Origin: Leptothoe sp034932105
Lineage (GTDB): Bacteria > Cyanobacteriota > Cyanobacteriia > Phormidesmidales > Phormidesmidaceae
Assembly: GCF_034932105.1 (NCBI RefSeq)
Contig: NZ_JAYGIG010000010.1
Location: 20,510-84,509 of the forward strand
Reading direction: 5' to 3'
DNA: 64,000 nt
The notes beneath the pieces are model-generated. The model ran no database searches. It was not told the DNA's origin and saw only the letters and a list, made by a program, of their open reading frames with translations. Each line of letters starts with the position of its first letter. Positions within the stretch are counted from its first letter, which is position 1. Made by a program: the position numbers and the translations under genes. Below are positions 34,387-42,441 of the stretch, in pieces.

Positions 34387-35751
34387 ATGGCGATTGAAAT
34401 GGTACCTAATGCTTCTCCAGATGATCTTTCTGAGGGACGTCGCCTAAAAGCGTTAGCGGCTTTGGTGTTGTTGTGGGGCATAACGGGGGGGCTGCACATG
34501 TCTCCTTGGGGGGCTTTAGTGGTTTGGGTGGTGACGGGGCTGGTGGCGCTTTATATGGTGCGAATTGCGATCGCAAACCCCATCTATGCCATTAGCCCCA
34601 ATCAATCAAGTCTTCCCAACGCTTTGGGGATGGCTGCTTTAGACCCAACGGCCTTAAGCCCAGAGGATTGCCCCCAGGTATCCGTCCTGGTAGCTGCCAA
34701 AAATGAAGCGGCGGTGATTGCTAACCTGGTGGACTCCCTGTGCAGTTTGAATTACCCCGAAGACCGCTATGAACTTTGGGTGATCGATGACAACAGTAAC
34801 GATGGCACCGGCAGCATCTTAGATCGATTGGCCCATGAGTATCCAAAGCTGAAGGTACTGCACCGAGGCCCCGAGGCAACTGGAGGTAAGTCCGGTGCCC
34901 TCAATCTGGCCTGGCCCAGGGCTACGGGGGAGCTGCTGGCGGTGTTTGATGCCGATGCCCGGGTGCCGGCGAACTTACTGCAGCATGTGGTGCCGCTGTT
35001 TGCCAATGAGCGCACCGGGGCGATTCAAGTCCGCAAGTCCATTGTGAATAGTGAGACGAATTTCTGGACCCAGGGGCAAGCGGCGGAAATGGCCTTAGAT
35101 CGCTACTACCAAGAGCAGCGAGCCGCCCGCTGTGGCATCGGAGAACTGCGGGGCAATGGCCAGTTTGTGCGCCGCACCGCCATTATCCAATGTGGGGGTT
35201 GGAATGAAATGACCATTACCGATGATTTAGATCTGACGGTGCAGCTCCATCTAAATCAATGGAATATTGGCTTTTTGACCACCCCCCCTGTCGGTGAAGA
35301 AGGGGTAACCAGTGGCATCGCCCTTTGGCACCAGCGCAACCGTTGGGCTGAGGGGGGCTACCAGCGCTATTTAGACTATTGGCGGCTATTGCTGCGCAAC
35401 CGGCTGGGGTGGAATAAATCCATTGATATGTTTATGTACTGGATGTTGCAATATATGTTGCCGATTGTTGCGCTGCCGGACTTAATATTTGCGATCGCCC
35501 TCCGCCAGTCTCCAGTGTTTGCCCCCTTAACCACATTTGCTGTGGGGGTGTCCTATTGGGGCATGGCCATGGGGATTCGTCGGACCCAGAACATATCCTT
35601 GCCGCTGGCCATGGTGCTGGCCGTGAAAGGCACCCTCTACATGACCCACTGGATTGTGGTGATGGCCTTTGCTACCACCCGGATGGCAGTGCGGCCCAAG
35701 CGGTTGAAATGGGTGAAAACCATCCACGATGGAGAAGCCGCTAGCGCCTAA
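34387..35751 (+). CDS. mgdA: GT2 glycosyltransferase, probable beta-monoglucosyldiacylglycerol synthase
   Basis: The product has 454 residues. Two N-terminal hydrophobic segments (about 22-38, 42-62) precede the GT-A domain: VSVLVAAKNEAAVIANLV, LWVIDDNSNDGTG, LLAVFDADARVP (DxD), ITDDLDLTVQLHL and HQRNRWAEGGYQRYLDYW (QxxRW). Three or four membrane helices follow. This layout and the sequence around it match the cyanobacterial MGlcDG synthase (Synechocystis Sll1377), which makes glucosyldiacylglycerol from UDP-glucose as the first step of galactolipid synthesis in thylakoids. Another processive GT2 is possible. Confidence 0.78.
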   Translation: MAIEMVPNASPDDLSEGRRLKALAALVLLWGITGGLHMSPWGALVVWVVTGLVALYMVRIAIANPIYAISPNQSSLPNALGMAALDPTALSPEDCPQVSVLVAAKNEAAVIANLVDSLCSLNYPEDRYELWVIDDNSNDGTGSILDRLAHEYPKLKVLHRGPEATGGKSGALNLAWPRATGELLAVFDADARVPANLLQHVVPLFANERTGAIQVRKSIVNSETNFWTQGQAAEMALDRYYQEQRAARCGIGELRGNGQFVRRTAIIQCGGWNEMTITDDLDLTVQLHLNQWNIGFLTTPPVGEEGVTSGIALWHQRNRWAEGGYQRYLDYWRLLLRNRLGWNKSIDMFMYWMLQYMLPIVALPDLIFAIALRQSPVFAPLTTFAVGVSYWGMAMGIRRTQNISLPLAMVLAVKGTLYMTHWIVVMAFATTRMAVRPKRLKWVKTIHDGEAASA

Positions 35752-35770
35752 AGACGGCGAGTTGGACACA

Positions 35771-35895
35771 CCAAACTTAAAGCGGGACGTTTTTCCAAGG
35801 ATAGAAGTCAGGAGTCAGGAGCCAGAAGCTAGGCCCCTACGGAATTCTGACTCCTGGATTCTAGATTCCTACCCAACCAGAATTTTCCGGCTTAA
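35771..35895 (+). repeat. dispersed repeat, copy 1 (MITE-like)
   Basis: About 125 bp that recurs in reverse complement at 39056-39167. Shared blocks are AAAGCGGGACGTTTT, CCAAGGATAG, AAGTCAGG and AATTTTCCGGCTTAA-like at the far end. The two ends form an imperfect inverted repeat (TTAAAGCGGGA against TCCGGCTTAA). The centre is a run of AGTCAGGAG and GACTCCTG words able to fold back. No coding capacity. It lies 20 bp past the GT2 gene. Confidence 0.8.
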
Positions 35896-35954
35896 ATGGA
35901 TACCTGGCGAGTTTTAACAATTTATATCTCAATACTGGTGTTACGAGTCTATAG

Positions 35955-35988
35955 AAAACGTTGCAATGCAGGCATCGCAACGTTTTTT
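35955..35988 (+). terminator. terminator of the GT2 gene
   Basis: AAAACGTTGC (35955-35964) pairs with GCAACGTTTT (35977-35986). The inner ATGC/GCAT extends the stem past one mismatch, and the T-run (TTTTTT) follows. It lies 200 bp past the stop, beyond the dispersed repeat, as if the repeat had inserted between gene and terminator. Confidence 0.8.
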
Positions 35989-36053
35989 CACGTTTGTTGC
36001 CAGTTAGATCGGTTAGCGTATGAAACATATCCATCCATACCTGGTCTGATTTT

Positions 36054-36602
36054 ATGACAAATTTCACCTTGCCGTATCCCAAGCTGTCGCCGCGCCAGTT
36101 CGCTTGGGATACCGCCGTTCTCTTTGTGGCTGTCTTTTGGCTCGGGGGCAGCTTAATTCTCGACTTAGTGGTCATGCCCATGCTTTACATGAGTGGCATG
36201 ATGACAGCTCCTGGGTTTGCCAGCGCTGGTTATGGCTTATTTGAGCTATTCAACCATTTGGAAATGCTGCTGTCCGGGCTGATTTTGACCGGCGTGTTAT
36301 CCATGCGCCATGCCCATGGGGAAAGAGCGGTGGAAATTAGCGGTAGTCGCAGTCGCTGGGCCTTATTTTTATCCGGTGGCCTGATTGCGATCGCGTTGAC
36401 CTATACCTACGTGCTGACTCCCTACATGGGCGCTATCGGCATTGCCCTCGACATGCCTGGCATCATTCATATCGTCCCTAACGCCATGAATTGGATGCAC
36501 GGGGCCTACTGGTTCCTGGAGTCCATCAAAGTGCTGGCGCTCGGGTTTTTATTAACCCTTTGCTACAGCGACATTGCCGCCCAGTTTACTGAGCACAATT
36601 AG
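36054..36602 (+). CDS. four-helix membrane protein, DUF4149-like
   Basis: The product has 182 residues with hydrophobic segments at about 20-42, 60-82, 103-125 and 145-168. GGSLILDLVVMPMLY and the C-terminal HGAYWFLESIKVLALGFLL resemble the DUF4149/TMEM205-like group. Conserved-looking His and Met residues occur in the loops. The function is unknown. It is convergent with the GDT1 half-genes. Confidence 0.65.
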   Translation: MTNFTLPYPKLSPRQFAWDTAVLFVAVFWLGGSLILDLVVMPMLYMSGMMTAPGFASAGYGLFELFNHLEMLLSGLILTGVLSMRHAHGERAVEISGSRSRWALFLSGGLIAIALTYTYVLTPYMGAIGIALDMPGIIHIVPNAMNWMHGAYWFLESIKVLALGFLLTLCYSDIAAQFTEHN

Positions 36603-36610
36603 TTTCCCTC

Positions 36611-36653
36611 GTCAGGCCACATTCTCGTCAGGCCACATCCCTGTCAGGCCACA
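36611..36653. repeat. 16-bp triple repeat spanning the stop codon of a GDT1 half-gene
   Basis: GTCAGGCCACA occurs at 36611, 36627 and 36643, period 16 bp. The rightmost copy is coding, the middle one contains the stop codon (TCA at 36628-36630 on the plus strand), and the leftmost lies beyond it. The gene end therefore appears tandemly duplicated. Confidence 0.9.
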
Positions 36654-36915
36654 ATAGACGGATTGCTAACAGCGCAAATCCTATGGCAGCAATACCTTTA
36701 ACCAGCTGTTCCGGTAAGATTTGCGCTGTTCCTTCCCCCAGCAGAACGCCGAGGAAGCTCGCTAGAACAAGGGCGCTGGCCGTCCCGAAAAAAACCGCTT
36801 TGGGGGATGACGAGCTGCCCCCTAATGCGATGGCAGCTAGCTGACTTTTATCCCCCAATTCCGATAGGAAGACGGTGATAAAGCTAACGCTAACGAGATT
36901 CCAATCAAATGACAT
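36628..36915 (-). CDS. half-size GDT1/UPF0016 cation exporter subunit (first half-type)
   Basis: The product has 95 residues and three hydrophobic segments. The family motif ELGDKSQ lies in helix 1 (about residues 17-23). GDT1/TMEM165 proteins normally carry two such repeats in one chain of about 200 residues; here each is a separate gene. Related cyanobacterial proteins export Mn (Mnx), and split forms described as hemi-manganese exchangers work as a pair. A partner half lies 72 bp upstream on the same strand. Likely location is the thylakoid or plasma membrane. Confidence 0.85.
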   Translation of the reverse strand: MSFDWNLVSVSFITVFLSELGDKSQLAAIALGGSSSSPKAVFFGTASALVLASFLGVLLGEGTAQILPEQLVKGIAAIGFALLAIRLLWPDRDVA

Positions 36916-36987
36916 AGTTCAAGCAGGTGTCGTGGTTGGGCCTACGAGCCCATGGGGCTTTAAATCAAAACATAACCAGAGGGTTGC

Positions 36988-37362
36988 CTAAAGTCCCACC
37001 ACTTCGGCGGCTAGGCAGACGGAAATAATTAGCAGTAAGATCCCGGCTAAGGTGTCTAGGGTTTCTGGCGAGACCCGTTGCGCCAGCCATTGTCCCACCA
37101 GCACTCCGATTAGGCTAGTGGAAATTAAGGCTAGGGCCGCGCCGACAAATACCGTCAACGGTTTATGGGACTGGGCGCTGATCAACAGGGTGGCCACTTG
37201 GGTTTTATCCCCCAGTTCAGCCAGAAAAATAGTGACAAATGTTGAGAGAAAAACACCCCAGAAGGCTGCTTTGGCTTCCGTTGTCTGGGGTGTTTTTCTC
37301 TGGGATGGCTCGGTGCGCGTGGGCTGGATTGAAGATGGGGAGGGCAAGGGGGGATCTTTCAT
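36988..37362 (-). CDS. half-size GDT1/UPF0016 cation exporter subunit (second half-type)
   Basis: The product has 124 residues from ATG 37362, preceded by AAAGGAAT; the frame runs to 37455 but that would overlap the YkgJ gene. A Pro/Ser/Thr-rich N-terminal tail (about 1-30) precedes three hydrophobic segments with the motif ELGDKTQ (about residues 50-56). Together with the 95-residue partner downstream it would rebuild a full six-helix exporter with both acidic motifs. The likely substrate is Mn, possibly Ca, with H antiport, by family knowledge. Confidence 0.85.
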   Translation of the reverse strand: MKDPPLPSPSSIQPTRTEPSQRKTPQTTEAKAAFWGVFLSTFVTIFLAELGDKTQVATLLISAQSHKPLTVFVGAALALISTSLIGVLVGQWLAQRVSPETLDTLAGILLLIISVCLAAEVVGL

Positions 37363-37438
37363 ATTCCTTTCATAATTCCTTTGATTATCTGTCAGAAAGA
37401 TTGTGAGGGCAAGGCTTGAGGGAGTTTTGACTGCAAAC

Positions 37439-37819
37439 TCAGCTCTGATCCTCATGGTCTAATTCCTCTTCTAACCCCACTGCCACCATAAATCGGACCA
37501 GTTCATCACTGTTAGGGCCATAGACCCCACTAATTTGTTCTTCACAACAGTCGATGGCAAAGTCATTGAGTTCCCCTGGCTCGATGCCAAACATCTGGGC
37601 AAAGGTATCGGGTTGGACGCGGCAAAAACTGGGGCGCTGGTCGTAAATTTTGCAGAGGCGCTGTTCGGCGTCGTAGTTGATGCACCAACCGTTTGGACCG
37701 ACCATGCCCAGGTAGATGTCCAGCTGCTCTGGGGTGAGATAGTTGGCTAAATCCGGGCGATCTGTCGGGGTGAGGTTACAGCAGGCACCACAGGTGTTTA
37801 CACATTGCCACGTGGCCAT
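37439..37819 (-). CDS. YkgJ-family cysteine-cluster protein
   Basis: The product has 126 residues. Its metal-chelating pattern is CVNTCGACCNL at the N terminus (about 6-16), then WCINYD, RLCKIYDQRPSFCRVQ and DCCEEQ. The family is thought to bind Zn or an iron-sulfur cluster; its role is unknown. It lies 76 bp upstream of the two GDT1 half-genes on the same strand, so metal handling as a group is plausible but not proven. Confidence 0.85.
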   Translation of the reverse strand: MATWQCVNTCGACCNLTPTDRPDLANYLTPEQLDIYLGMVGPNGWCINYDAEQRLCKIYDQRPSFCRVQPDTFAQMFGIEPGELNDFAIDCCEEQISGVYGPNSDELVRFMVAVGLEEELDHEDQS

Positions 37820-38011
37820 GGTCTCGGTCCTTATGGGAGTAGGGTTTGCTCCATCAGCATAAGGGTCTGGGGTAGGGCAATGGGGCGAGTCGTCTCCATA
37901 AAAGTTTTTGGAATTTTGTAAACATTCTTAAAAGTGGTGGGATCGAACCAGGTAAAATAGCGATGCGCTTGAGTGCGCAAAGGTCACGGTTATTTGGTTA
38001 GCGGAGGTTCA

Positions 38012-38149
38012 ATGGCTCTTCTGGGTTTCCTAGATTTTCTCAGCAATATTAATTTTCTGGTAATAGCTCAGCTCACTGTCCTAGCAATGGTGGTTATTTC
38101 CGGTCCAGTAATCGTGTTTTTGCTAGTGGCACGGGGCGGCGATCTTTAA
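38012..38149 (+). CDS. psb30: photosystem II protein Psb30 (Ycf12)
   Basis: The product has 45 residues from ATG 38012, with GGAGG at 38003-38007. One membrane helix is followed by the conserved end: QLTVLAMVVISGPVIVFLL then ARGGDL. This matches Psb30/Ycf12, a single-helix subunit at the periphery of photosystem II that stabilises the dimer. It is monocistronic with its own terminator and divergent from the YkgJ gene. Confidence 0.92.
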   Translation: MALLGFLDFLSNINFLVIAQLTVLAMVVISGPVIVFLLVARGGDL

Positions 38150-38160
38150 AACCGGATGAA

Positions 38161-38224
38161 CCCTGGTATCTGCCAGCTTCCAAGGCGTTTAGTCTTTGAG
38201 AGCTGGCAGATGCCGGGGTTTTAA
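38161..38224 (+). terminator. terminator of psb30
   Basis: CCCTGGTATCTGCCAGCT (38161-38178) pairs with AGCTGGCAGATGCCGGGG (38201-38218), with two G-T or mismatch positions and a 22-nt loop. TTTTAA follows. It begins 11 bp past the psb30 stop and overlaps nothing. Confidence 0.85.
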
Positions 38225-38226
38225 GG

Positions 38227-38907
38227 TTAAAGCCGCTGACTGAGAATAAATTCTGCGATCGCAAGATCCACCGGAGTTGTCACCTTCAAATTGGTGTCTT
38301 CTCCTTCCACAATGTGAACAGTCAGACCACATTTTTCAAATAGAGCCGCATCGTCAGTCACCGACCAGCCTTGGGACTGACCTTTAGCGTGGGCTTCCAT
38401 AAGCAAGGCCACATCAAAGCCCTGGGGCGTTTGGGCTGCCCATAGCTGGGAGCGAGCGAGGGTAGCGGTAATCATGCCAGATCCATTGACCTGTTTGATC
38501 GTGTCTTTGACCGGCACCGCCGCGATAAATCCTTGGCAATGGTCAAATGCTGCCGTACAGCGGTCAAATAGGGCGGGGGTGGCGAGGCAACGGGCTCCAT
38601 CGTGGATCAGCACCTGTTGGGCATGGGCGGGTAGCGCCTGCAGGCCGTTGTAGACCGATGCCTGCCGCGTATCACCTCCCGGAATAAAGACTAATGGTTT
38701 GTCCATGCCCAGTTGGGCCACAATTTCTGTAAACGCAGGCTGATCCATGGCTTGGCAAATAATGCCGATCCATTCCACCGTGCTAGCGGCGGCCGCGGCC
38801 TTGAGGGTCCAGCCCAGGATGGACTGATGGAGTAGGGGTAAAAGTAGCTTGTTGCCATCAGCCCCCATGCGTTTGCCAACGCCCGCCGCCGGTATGAGTA
38901 GGTGCAT
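38227..38907 (-). CDS. ispD: 2-C-methyl-D-erythritol 4-phosphate cytidylyltransferase
   Basis: The product has 226 residues from ATG 38907, preceded by GGGAGA; a TTG four codons upstream overlaps that site. The nucleotide-binding N terminus is LLIPAAGVGKRMG. VLIHDGARCLATPALFDR and AAQTPQGFDVALL are family signatures, and the C terminus has EGEDTNLKVTTPVDLAIAE. It makes CDP-methylerythritol in the MEP isoprenoid pathway that supplies carotenoids, phytol and quinones. IspF, two steps later in the pathway, is 7 kb away. Confidence 0.96.
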   Translation of the reverse strand: MHLLIPAAGVGKRMGADGNKLLLPLLHQSILGWTLKAAAAASTVEWIGIICQAMDQPAFTEIVAQLGMDKPLVFIPGGDTRQASVYNGLQALPAHAQQVLIHDGARCLATPALFDRCTAAFDHCQGFIAAVPVKDTIKQVNGSGMITATLARSQLWAAQTPQGFDVALLMEAHAKGQSQGWSVTDDAALFEKCGLTVHIVEGEDTNLKVTTPVDLAIAEFILSQRL

Positions 38908-39055
38908 ACTGTCTCCCAAAGCTTGTCAGATGATTGATCGATCTAAATAATCCAGGCATCCAGAAAGTGTTTTCACGCTGGTTGATCCCCATCTATCCTC
39001 TCAAAAACCCTACCTAATCCCAGGATGTTTTTTGGGGTCTGAAAAGGGGGATCAA

Positions 39056-39167
39056 CTTAAGCCGGAAAATCCTGGCTAGGTGGGGAATCAGGGGCCAGAA
39101 GCCAGTGAGGCCCTGATGCCTGACTTCTGAATACTATCCTTGGGAAAACGTCCCGCTTTGAGTTGGG
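39056..39167 (-). repeat. dispersed repeat, copy 2 (inverted relative to copy 1)
   Basis: About 112 bp, the reverse complement of the element at 35771-35895 with several small indels. Shared blocks on this strand are CTTAAGCCGGAAAAT, CCTGACTTCTGAAT, TATCCTTGG and AAAACGTCCCGCTTT. It is non-coding and lies in the otherwise gene-free stretch between ispD and the GT9 gene. Confidence 0.8.
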
Positions 39168-39315
39168 ACCCCTGAAAAGCTTTGGAACTCTAAAATGGTA
39201 TCGTTCCTTACATTGGCAGCGGAAAATTTATCAATTTTGCCGTTTAGTCACCTTTCTACAGCGTTAGGGCTGCCAGCTTCCTCTAGAATGAGTAGCGAAG
39301 TATAATCCGAAGTCC
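39168..39315. other. rest of the ispD-GT9 intergenic region
   Basis: The whole gene-free stretch is 38908-39315. Apart from dispersed repeat copy 2 I see no gene. It must contain the promoters of both divergent genes. GCTTTGGAACTC and an AT-rich run near 39220 are the only notable parts. Confidence 0.4.
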
Positions 39316-40260
39316 ATGCGCGTCCTGGCTTTAGTCCCTGGTGGAATCAGCGATCAGCTTCAGTTTTTTCCAACCTTAACGACCATCCAAAAAGCCTACC
39401 CCAACGCTGATATTGCGATGGTGGTAGAGCCTTCATCCAAGTCGGCTTATCGGGTATCCAAGGCTGTCAGTGAGATAATTCCCTTTGATTATCGGGGGCA
39501 AAATAGCCCGTCGGATTGGGCGAACTTGTTAGGCATTATTCGCGATCGCGAATTTGAGCTAGCCCTATGTGCCAGTGACCGTTGGGAGGAGGGCGTATTG
39601 CTCTGGCTCAGCGGTATTCCCACCCGGATTGGCTATAGCACTGCCAAAACACCGTGGCTCTACACCAATACGGTGACCGTTGATCGGCAGCAGTACCCCG
39701 CTAACCAATATCAGGCGCTACTGGAGGGATTGGCCCTCCCCTCCCCCTCTGCACCTATCGAATTAAATGTACCCGAGGGGGATATTACCTGGGCGGATGC
39801 CCAGCGCCAGTCCCTAGGGGTGGCCGACAGCGGCTATGTTCTTCTGTATCCTGGCCTGAATGGTCAAGCGGAAGGATATCCGGAGGCTGGTTGGCTCACC
39901 ATTATGGATGACTTTCAGGATAAGCAGCCCCAGCTCCCCATCGTCATCCTAGAAACTGTGGATAGCGAGGATATGGTGGCCGCCCTCCGGCGTCAACGGA
40001 ACTTCAAGACGTTGAGGGCGGCTAATCTGGGGCAGGTGGCGGCGATGTTGGCGGGAGCTAATTTGGCCATTAGCCCCGACAGCTATGTCAGTCAAGTGGC
40101 CATGGCCCTCCAGGTGTTTATCGTCGTGCTCCAGACTACCCTGAGTCCGGCTTTGCCCCCAGCTGATGGCGAACTGCGAGCCTTAGCGGTACGGTCTGGT
40201 ACAAATAGGTTGGCCGATCTGAATCCAGGGGATGTGTTAAAGCAGGTTTGGGCTGGCTAA
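39316..40260 (+). CDS. GT9-family glycosyltransferase (heptosyltransferase-like)
   Basis: The product has 314 residues. The N terminus MRVLALVPGGISDQLQFFPTL matches the GT9 donor-side Rossmann start. ALCASDRWEEGVLLWLSGIPTRIGY is the conserved acceptor-side motif, and YVLLYPGLNGQAEGYPEAGWL is the UDP/ADP-sugar loop. The C-terminal half is less conserved than in bacterial WaaC/WaaF, as is common in cyanobacteria. The likely role is adding a sugar to lipopolysaccharide or another surface glycan. Confidence 0.8.
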   Translation: MRVLALVPGGISDQLQFFPTLTTIQKAYPNADIAMVVEPSSKSAYRVSKAVSEIIPFDYRGQNSPSDWANLLGIIRDREFELALCASDRWEEGVLLWLSGIPTRIGYSTAKTPWLYTNTVTVDRQQYPANQYQALLEGLALPSPSAPIELNVPEGDITWADAQRQSLGVADSGYVLLYPGLNGQAEGYPEAGWLTIMDDFQDKQPQLPIVILETVDSEDMVAALRRQRNFKTLRAANLGQVAAMLAGANLAISPDSYVSQVAMALQVFIVVLQTTLSPALPPADGELRALAVRSGTNRLADLNPGDVLKQVWAG

Positions 40261-40442
40261 GTACCTTGGCCACAATCTGCTCGTTTTGGCCTAATTTTCG
40301 CCCAGAAATTAGGTCGCCTCAGCAAAAGCTTAAGACTATATACGATGTCTTGAGGCAGGCAATCTATCTTCCGGTAGGATAGCCCTGGAATAAGATATTC
40401 ATTTCAATAAAATCATCATAAATCTCTAGGCGAGGTAAAACC

Positions 40443-40952
40443 ATGGATCGCGTTAAATCTCAAGCTGCTGTGGTATCTCAGCTACTTTTTGATCCTAAAA
40501 CAGCAGGTGCTTATAAAGATGTTTTGACCCTGACTGGCACAATAGTGAAAGAAGTAGCGTTGCTAGCGTGGTTGCTGATTTGTTCCATATTTGTATTTGG
40601 CGCTTGGTTTAGCGATACGGCCATTAGTTCTGGACAGAATGCTCGCAAATGGTGGCAATCCCAGCAACTGGAAGCCGCAGACGGAAATCAGGCAGCGGCC
40701 GCGACTGGCCAGGCTTTACTGGATGTGAGCAAAAATGGCGCTTATTTTTTGTTAAATAAAGCTCGTGAGCAACTGGGTTTGGATCAGCTAGAACCTCCTG
40801 CCACCCCCGATGCGACTAAAGCGGTGAAGTCCACGGCAACAAAAGTGGCCGAGGCCGCTAAAACCGCTACGACAGCTGCTGTTGATAAAGTGACGGCGGT
40901 CGCTCAAGAAGCTAAGGCTGCGATGGATAAAGCCTCTGATGCTGACGAATAA
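40443..40952 (+). CDS. single-pass membrane protein with Ala/Lys-rich amphipathic tail
   Basis: The product has 169 residues. One strong hydrophobic segment lies at about 36-58 (VALLAWLLICSIFVFGAWF). The C-terminal 60 residues are built of Ala, Lys, Thr and Glu with about 11-residue periodicity (KVAEAAKTATTAAVDKVTAV), as in apolipoprotein- or LEA-like helices. No known family was recognised. The tail may lie on a membrane surface. It ends just before a strong bidirectional terminator. Confidence 0.65.
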   Translation: MDRVKSQAAVVSQLLFDPKTAGAYKDVLTLTGTIVKEVALLAWLLICSIFVFGAWFSDTAISSGQNARKWWQSQQLEAADGNQAAAATGQALLDVSKNGAYFLLNKAREQLGLDQLEPPATPDATKAVKSTATKVAEAAKTATTAAVDKVTAVAQEAKAAMDKASDADE

Positions 40953-41000
40953 AACCGCCCTTCAAACCAATTGAGCGCTGATCAGAATTGACGGCTATGG

Positions 41001-41051
41001 CAATCCATAAAAAAGGCGCACTCCCAAGGAGTGCGCCTTTTTTATGGATTG
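41001..41051. terminator. strong bidirectional terminator
   Basis: A 24-bp perfect stem (41001-41024 with 41028-41051) has a 3-nt loop CAA. The GC core GGCGCACTCC is flanked by A6/T6 runs, so it works on both strands for the convergent genes at 40443 and 41105. Confidence 0.95.
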
Positions 41052-41104
41052 CCCCTAATAGAATGGCTCTTTTTCAATTGGGGTTAAGGATTGCGGATTG
41101 GGTA

Positions 41105-41938
41105 TTACTCTACTCCGTCTGTTTTCGGGGGGATTAACTCTAGGGTTCTGATGTCCGTTGGCAGATAGCTTAAGGATTCAGTAATTGAGATCGCTTCTTT
41201 GACCGAAATGTTGCTACAGTCTCCCTGTCCATAGTCCTGACTATTAATTAAGCCGGCCCCCACCAATCGATAAAACCCATCTTCCCCAGCTAACCAATCG
41301 GTAAAGAAATCGCTCTCCGGCAGTTCTCCTGCACCACCGTTGGGAAATTTGCCATGGTATAGGCTGTAGCCTGCCCCAAAGAGCACCGTGTCCACGGGGA
41401 CTTGATTTTCTAGGGAAATATCGTCAGTGCCATTGGCGGTGTATTCAATGGCAAAACAACGATTTTTCTCGTCCCGATAGACCAGCCAATAATAGGCCCC
41501 TCCGCCGGTTTCCTCGGCAGCGGTTCCGACCCCATAGTTAGCCAGGGTCATGGTGGGGGGCAAATAGGTGGGAATGGCAATGTCAATGTTTAGGGAGACC
41601 AGCTGGTTTGTGGCTTCCGGGGGGAGTTGGGCGAGGTAGGAATTGGGTGGTGGCGGTGGCGGGGCACTGCCTAGCGGACTGCTGGGGGCACTGCTGCCCT
41701 CAGCAGGGGCGGGTATGGTTGGCTCAGCGGGTATGTCTGGGGAGGGGGCTCGGCAGCTGATCAGGGTGGTGAGCAGCAGACTACTGACTACCCAGCTTTG
41801 ACGACTAATTTTGGGGCTTTGACGGTGGCTTTTGCGGTGACTGTCCCATGTGACGGGGGGGAGTCCCTGGGGGAGTGGCATGGTGGTTGAGCTTGTCTGG
41901 TGGGGGTTTGCCTGGGCCTGTGGGGGGTAAGTTTTCAA
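41105..41938 (-). CDS. putative lipoprotein, Pro/Ser-rich N-terminal part
   Basis: The product has 277 residues. A hydrophobic segment ends in LLTTLISC, a lipobox, so the mature protein would start at Cys about 62; the stretch before it is unusually long and polar (a later start, MPLPQGLPP, is possible). After a Pro-rich linker, residues about 105-265 form a globular domain (YWLVYRDEKNRCFAIEYTA). No family recognised. The start overlaps the upstream cupin stop by 4 bp (ATGA), indicating coupling. Confidence 0.68.
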   Translation of the reverse strand: MKTYPPQAQANPHQTSSTTMPLPQGLPPVTWDSHRKSHRQSPKISRQSWVVSSLLLTTLISCRAPSPDIPAEPTIPAPAEGSSAPSSPLGSAPPPPPPNSYLAQLPPEATNQLVSLNIDIAIPTYLPPTMTLANYGVGTAAEETGGGAYYWLVYRDEKNRCFAIEYTANGTDDISLENQVPVDTVLFGAGYSLYHGKFPNGGAGELPESDFFTDWLAGEDGFYRLVGAGLINSQDYGQGDCSNISVKEAISITESLSYLPTDIRTLELIPPKTDGVE

Positions 41939-42402
41939 TAGGGCTGACCACTACGATGGGTAAACTGATGCCCTCCTTCTGGTTTGGGCATGGCCAGCAG
42001 GTCATGATCAGGGTATTCAGCCCGGTCGCCTCGGGTGCGATCGCCAATTTCTAAGTAGGTTGAGATCGCACCCGACCGATTGATCAAATGATGACCATCG
42101 GCCACTCCAGCGGGGAATCCTGCCATCATTCCAGGTGTAAGTAAGGTTTCTCCCTCATTGGTGACCAAGACCAGTTGCCCCGAGACCACATAGATAAACT
42201 CATCCTGGTGGCTATGCCAGTGGCGCAGAGCCGATTGGGCTCCGGGAGCTAACCTGGTCAAATTGACCCCAAAGTTAGTCAGTCCGGCCACATTGCCTAC
42301 CCGCTGACGCGATCGTCCAGCCACTGCCGCTCTAAAGAGCTCGGGATACCCAGTACCCTGGGTAACGGGCACCGTAGAAAGATCGATCACCATGGGGATC
42401 AC
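41935..42402 (-). CDS. cupin-domain protein
   Basis: The product has 155 residues. The two cupin motifs are HWHSHQDEFIYVVSGQLVLV (metal ligands HxH and E) and GVADGHHLINRS (third His). A single small beta-barrel suggests a metal-dependent enzyme or sugar/metabolite-binding protein; the substrate is unknown. It overlaps the downstream lipoprotein gene by 4 bp, and a VOC protein lies upstream on the same strand, so the three genes probably form an operon. Confidence 0.82.
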   Translation of the reverse strand: MIPMVIDLSTVPVTQGTGYPELFRAAVAGRSRQRVGNVAGLTNFGVNLTRLAPGAQSALRHWHSHQDEFIYVVSGQLVLVTNEGETLLTPGMMAGFPAGVADGHHLINRSGAISTYLEIGDRTRGDRAEYPDHDLLAMPKPEGGHQFTHRSGQPY

Positions 42403-42441
42403 ACCTAAACCAAATTAAAACTAAGTTAAATATGCTACTGG

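Noticed and set aside
37820..38011. Manganese (yybP-ykoY) riboswitch ahead of the YkgJ/GDT1 genes
   Set aside because: The characteristic loop sequences could not be found in the 190-bp gap.
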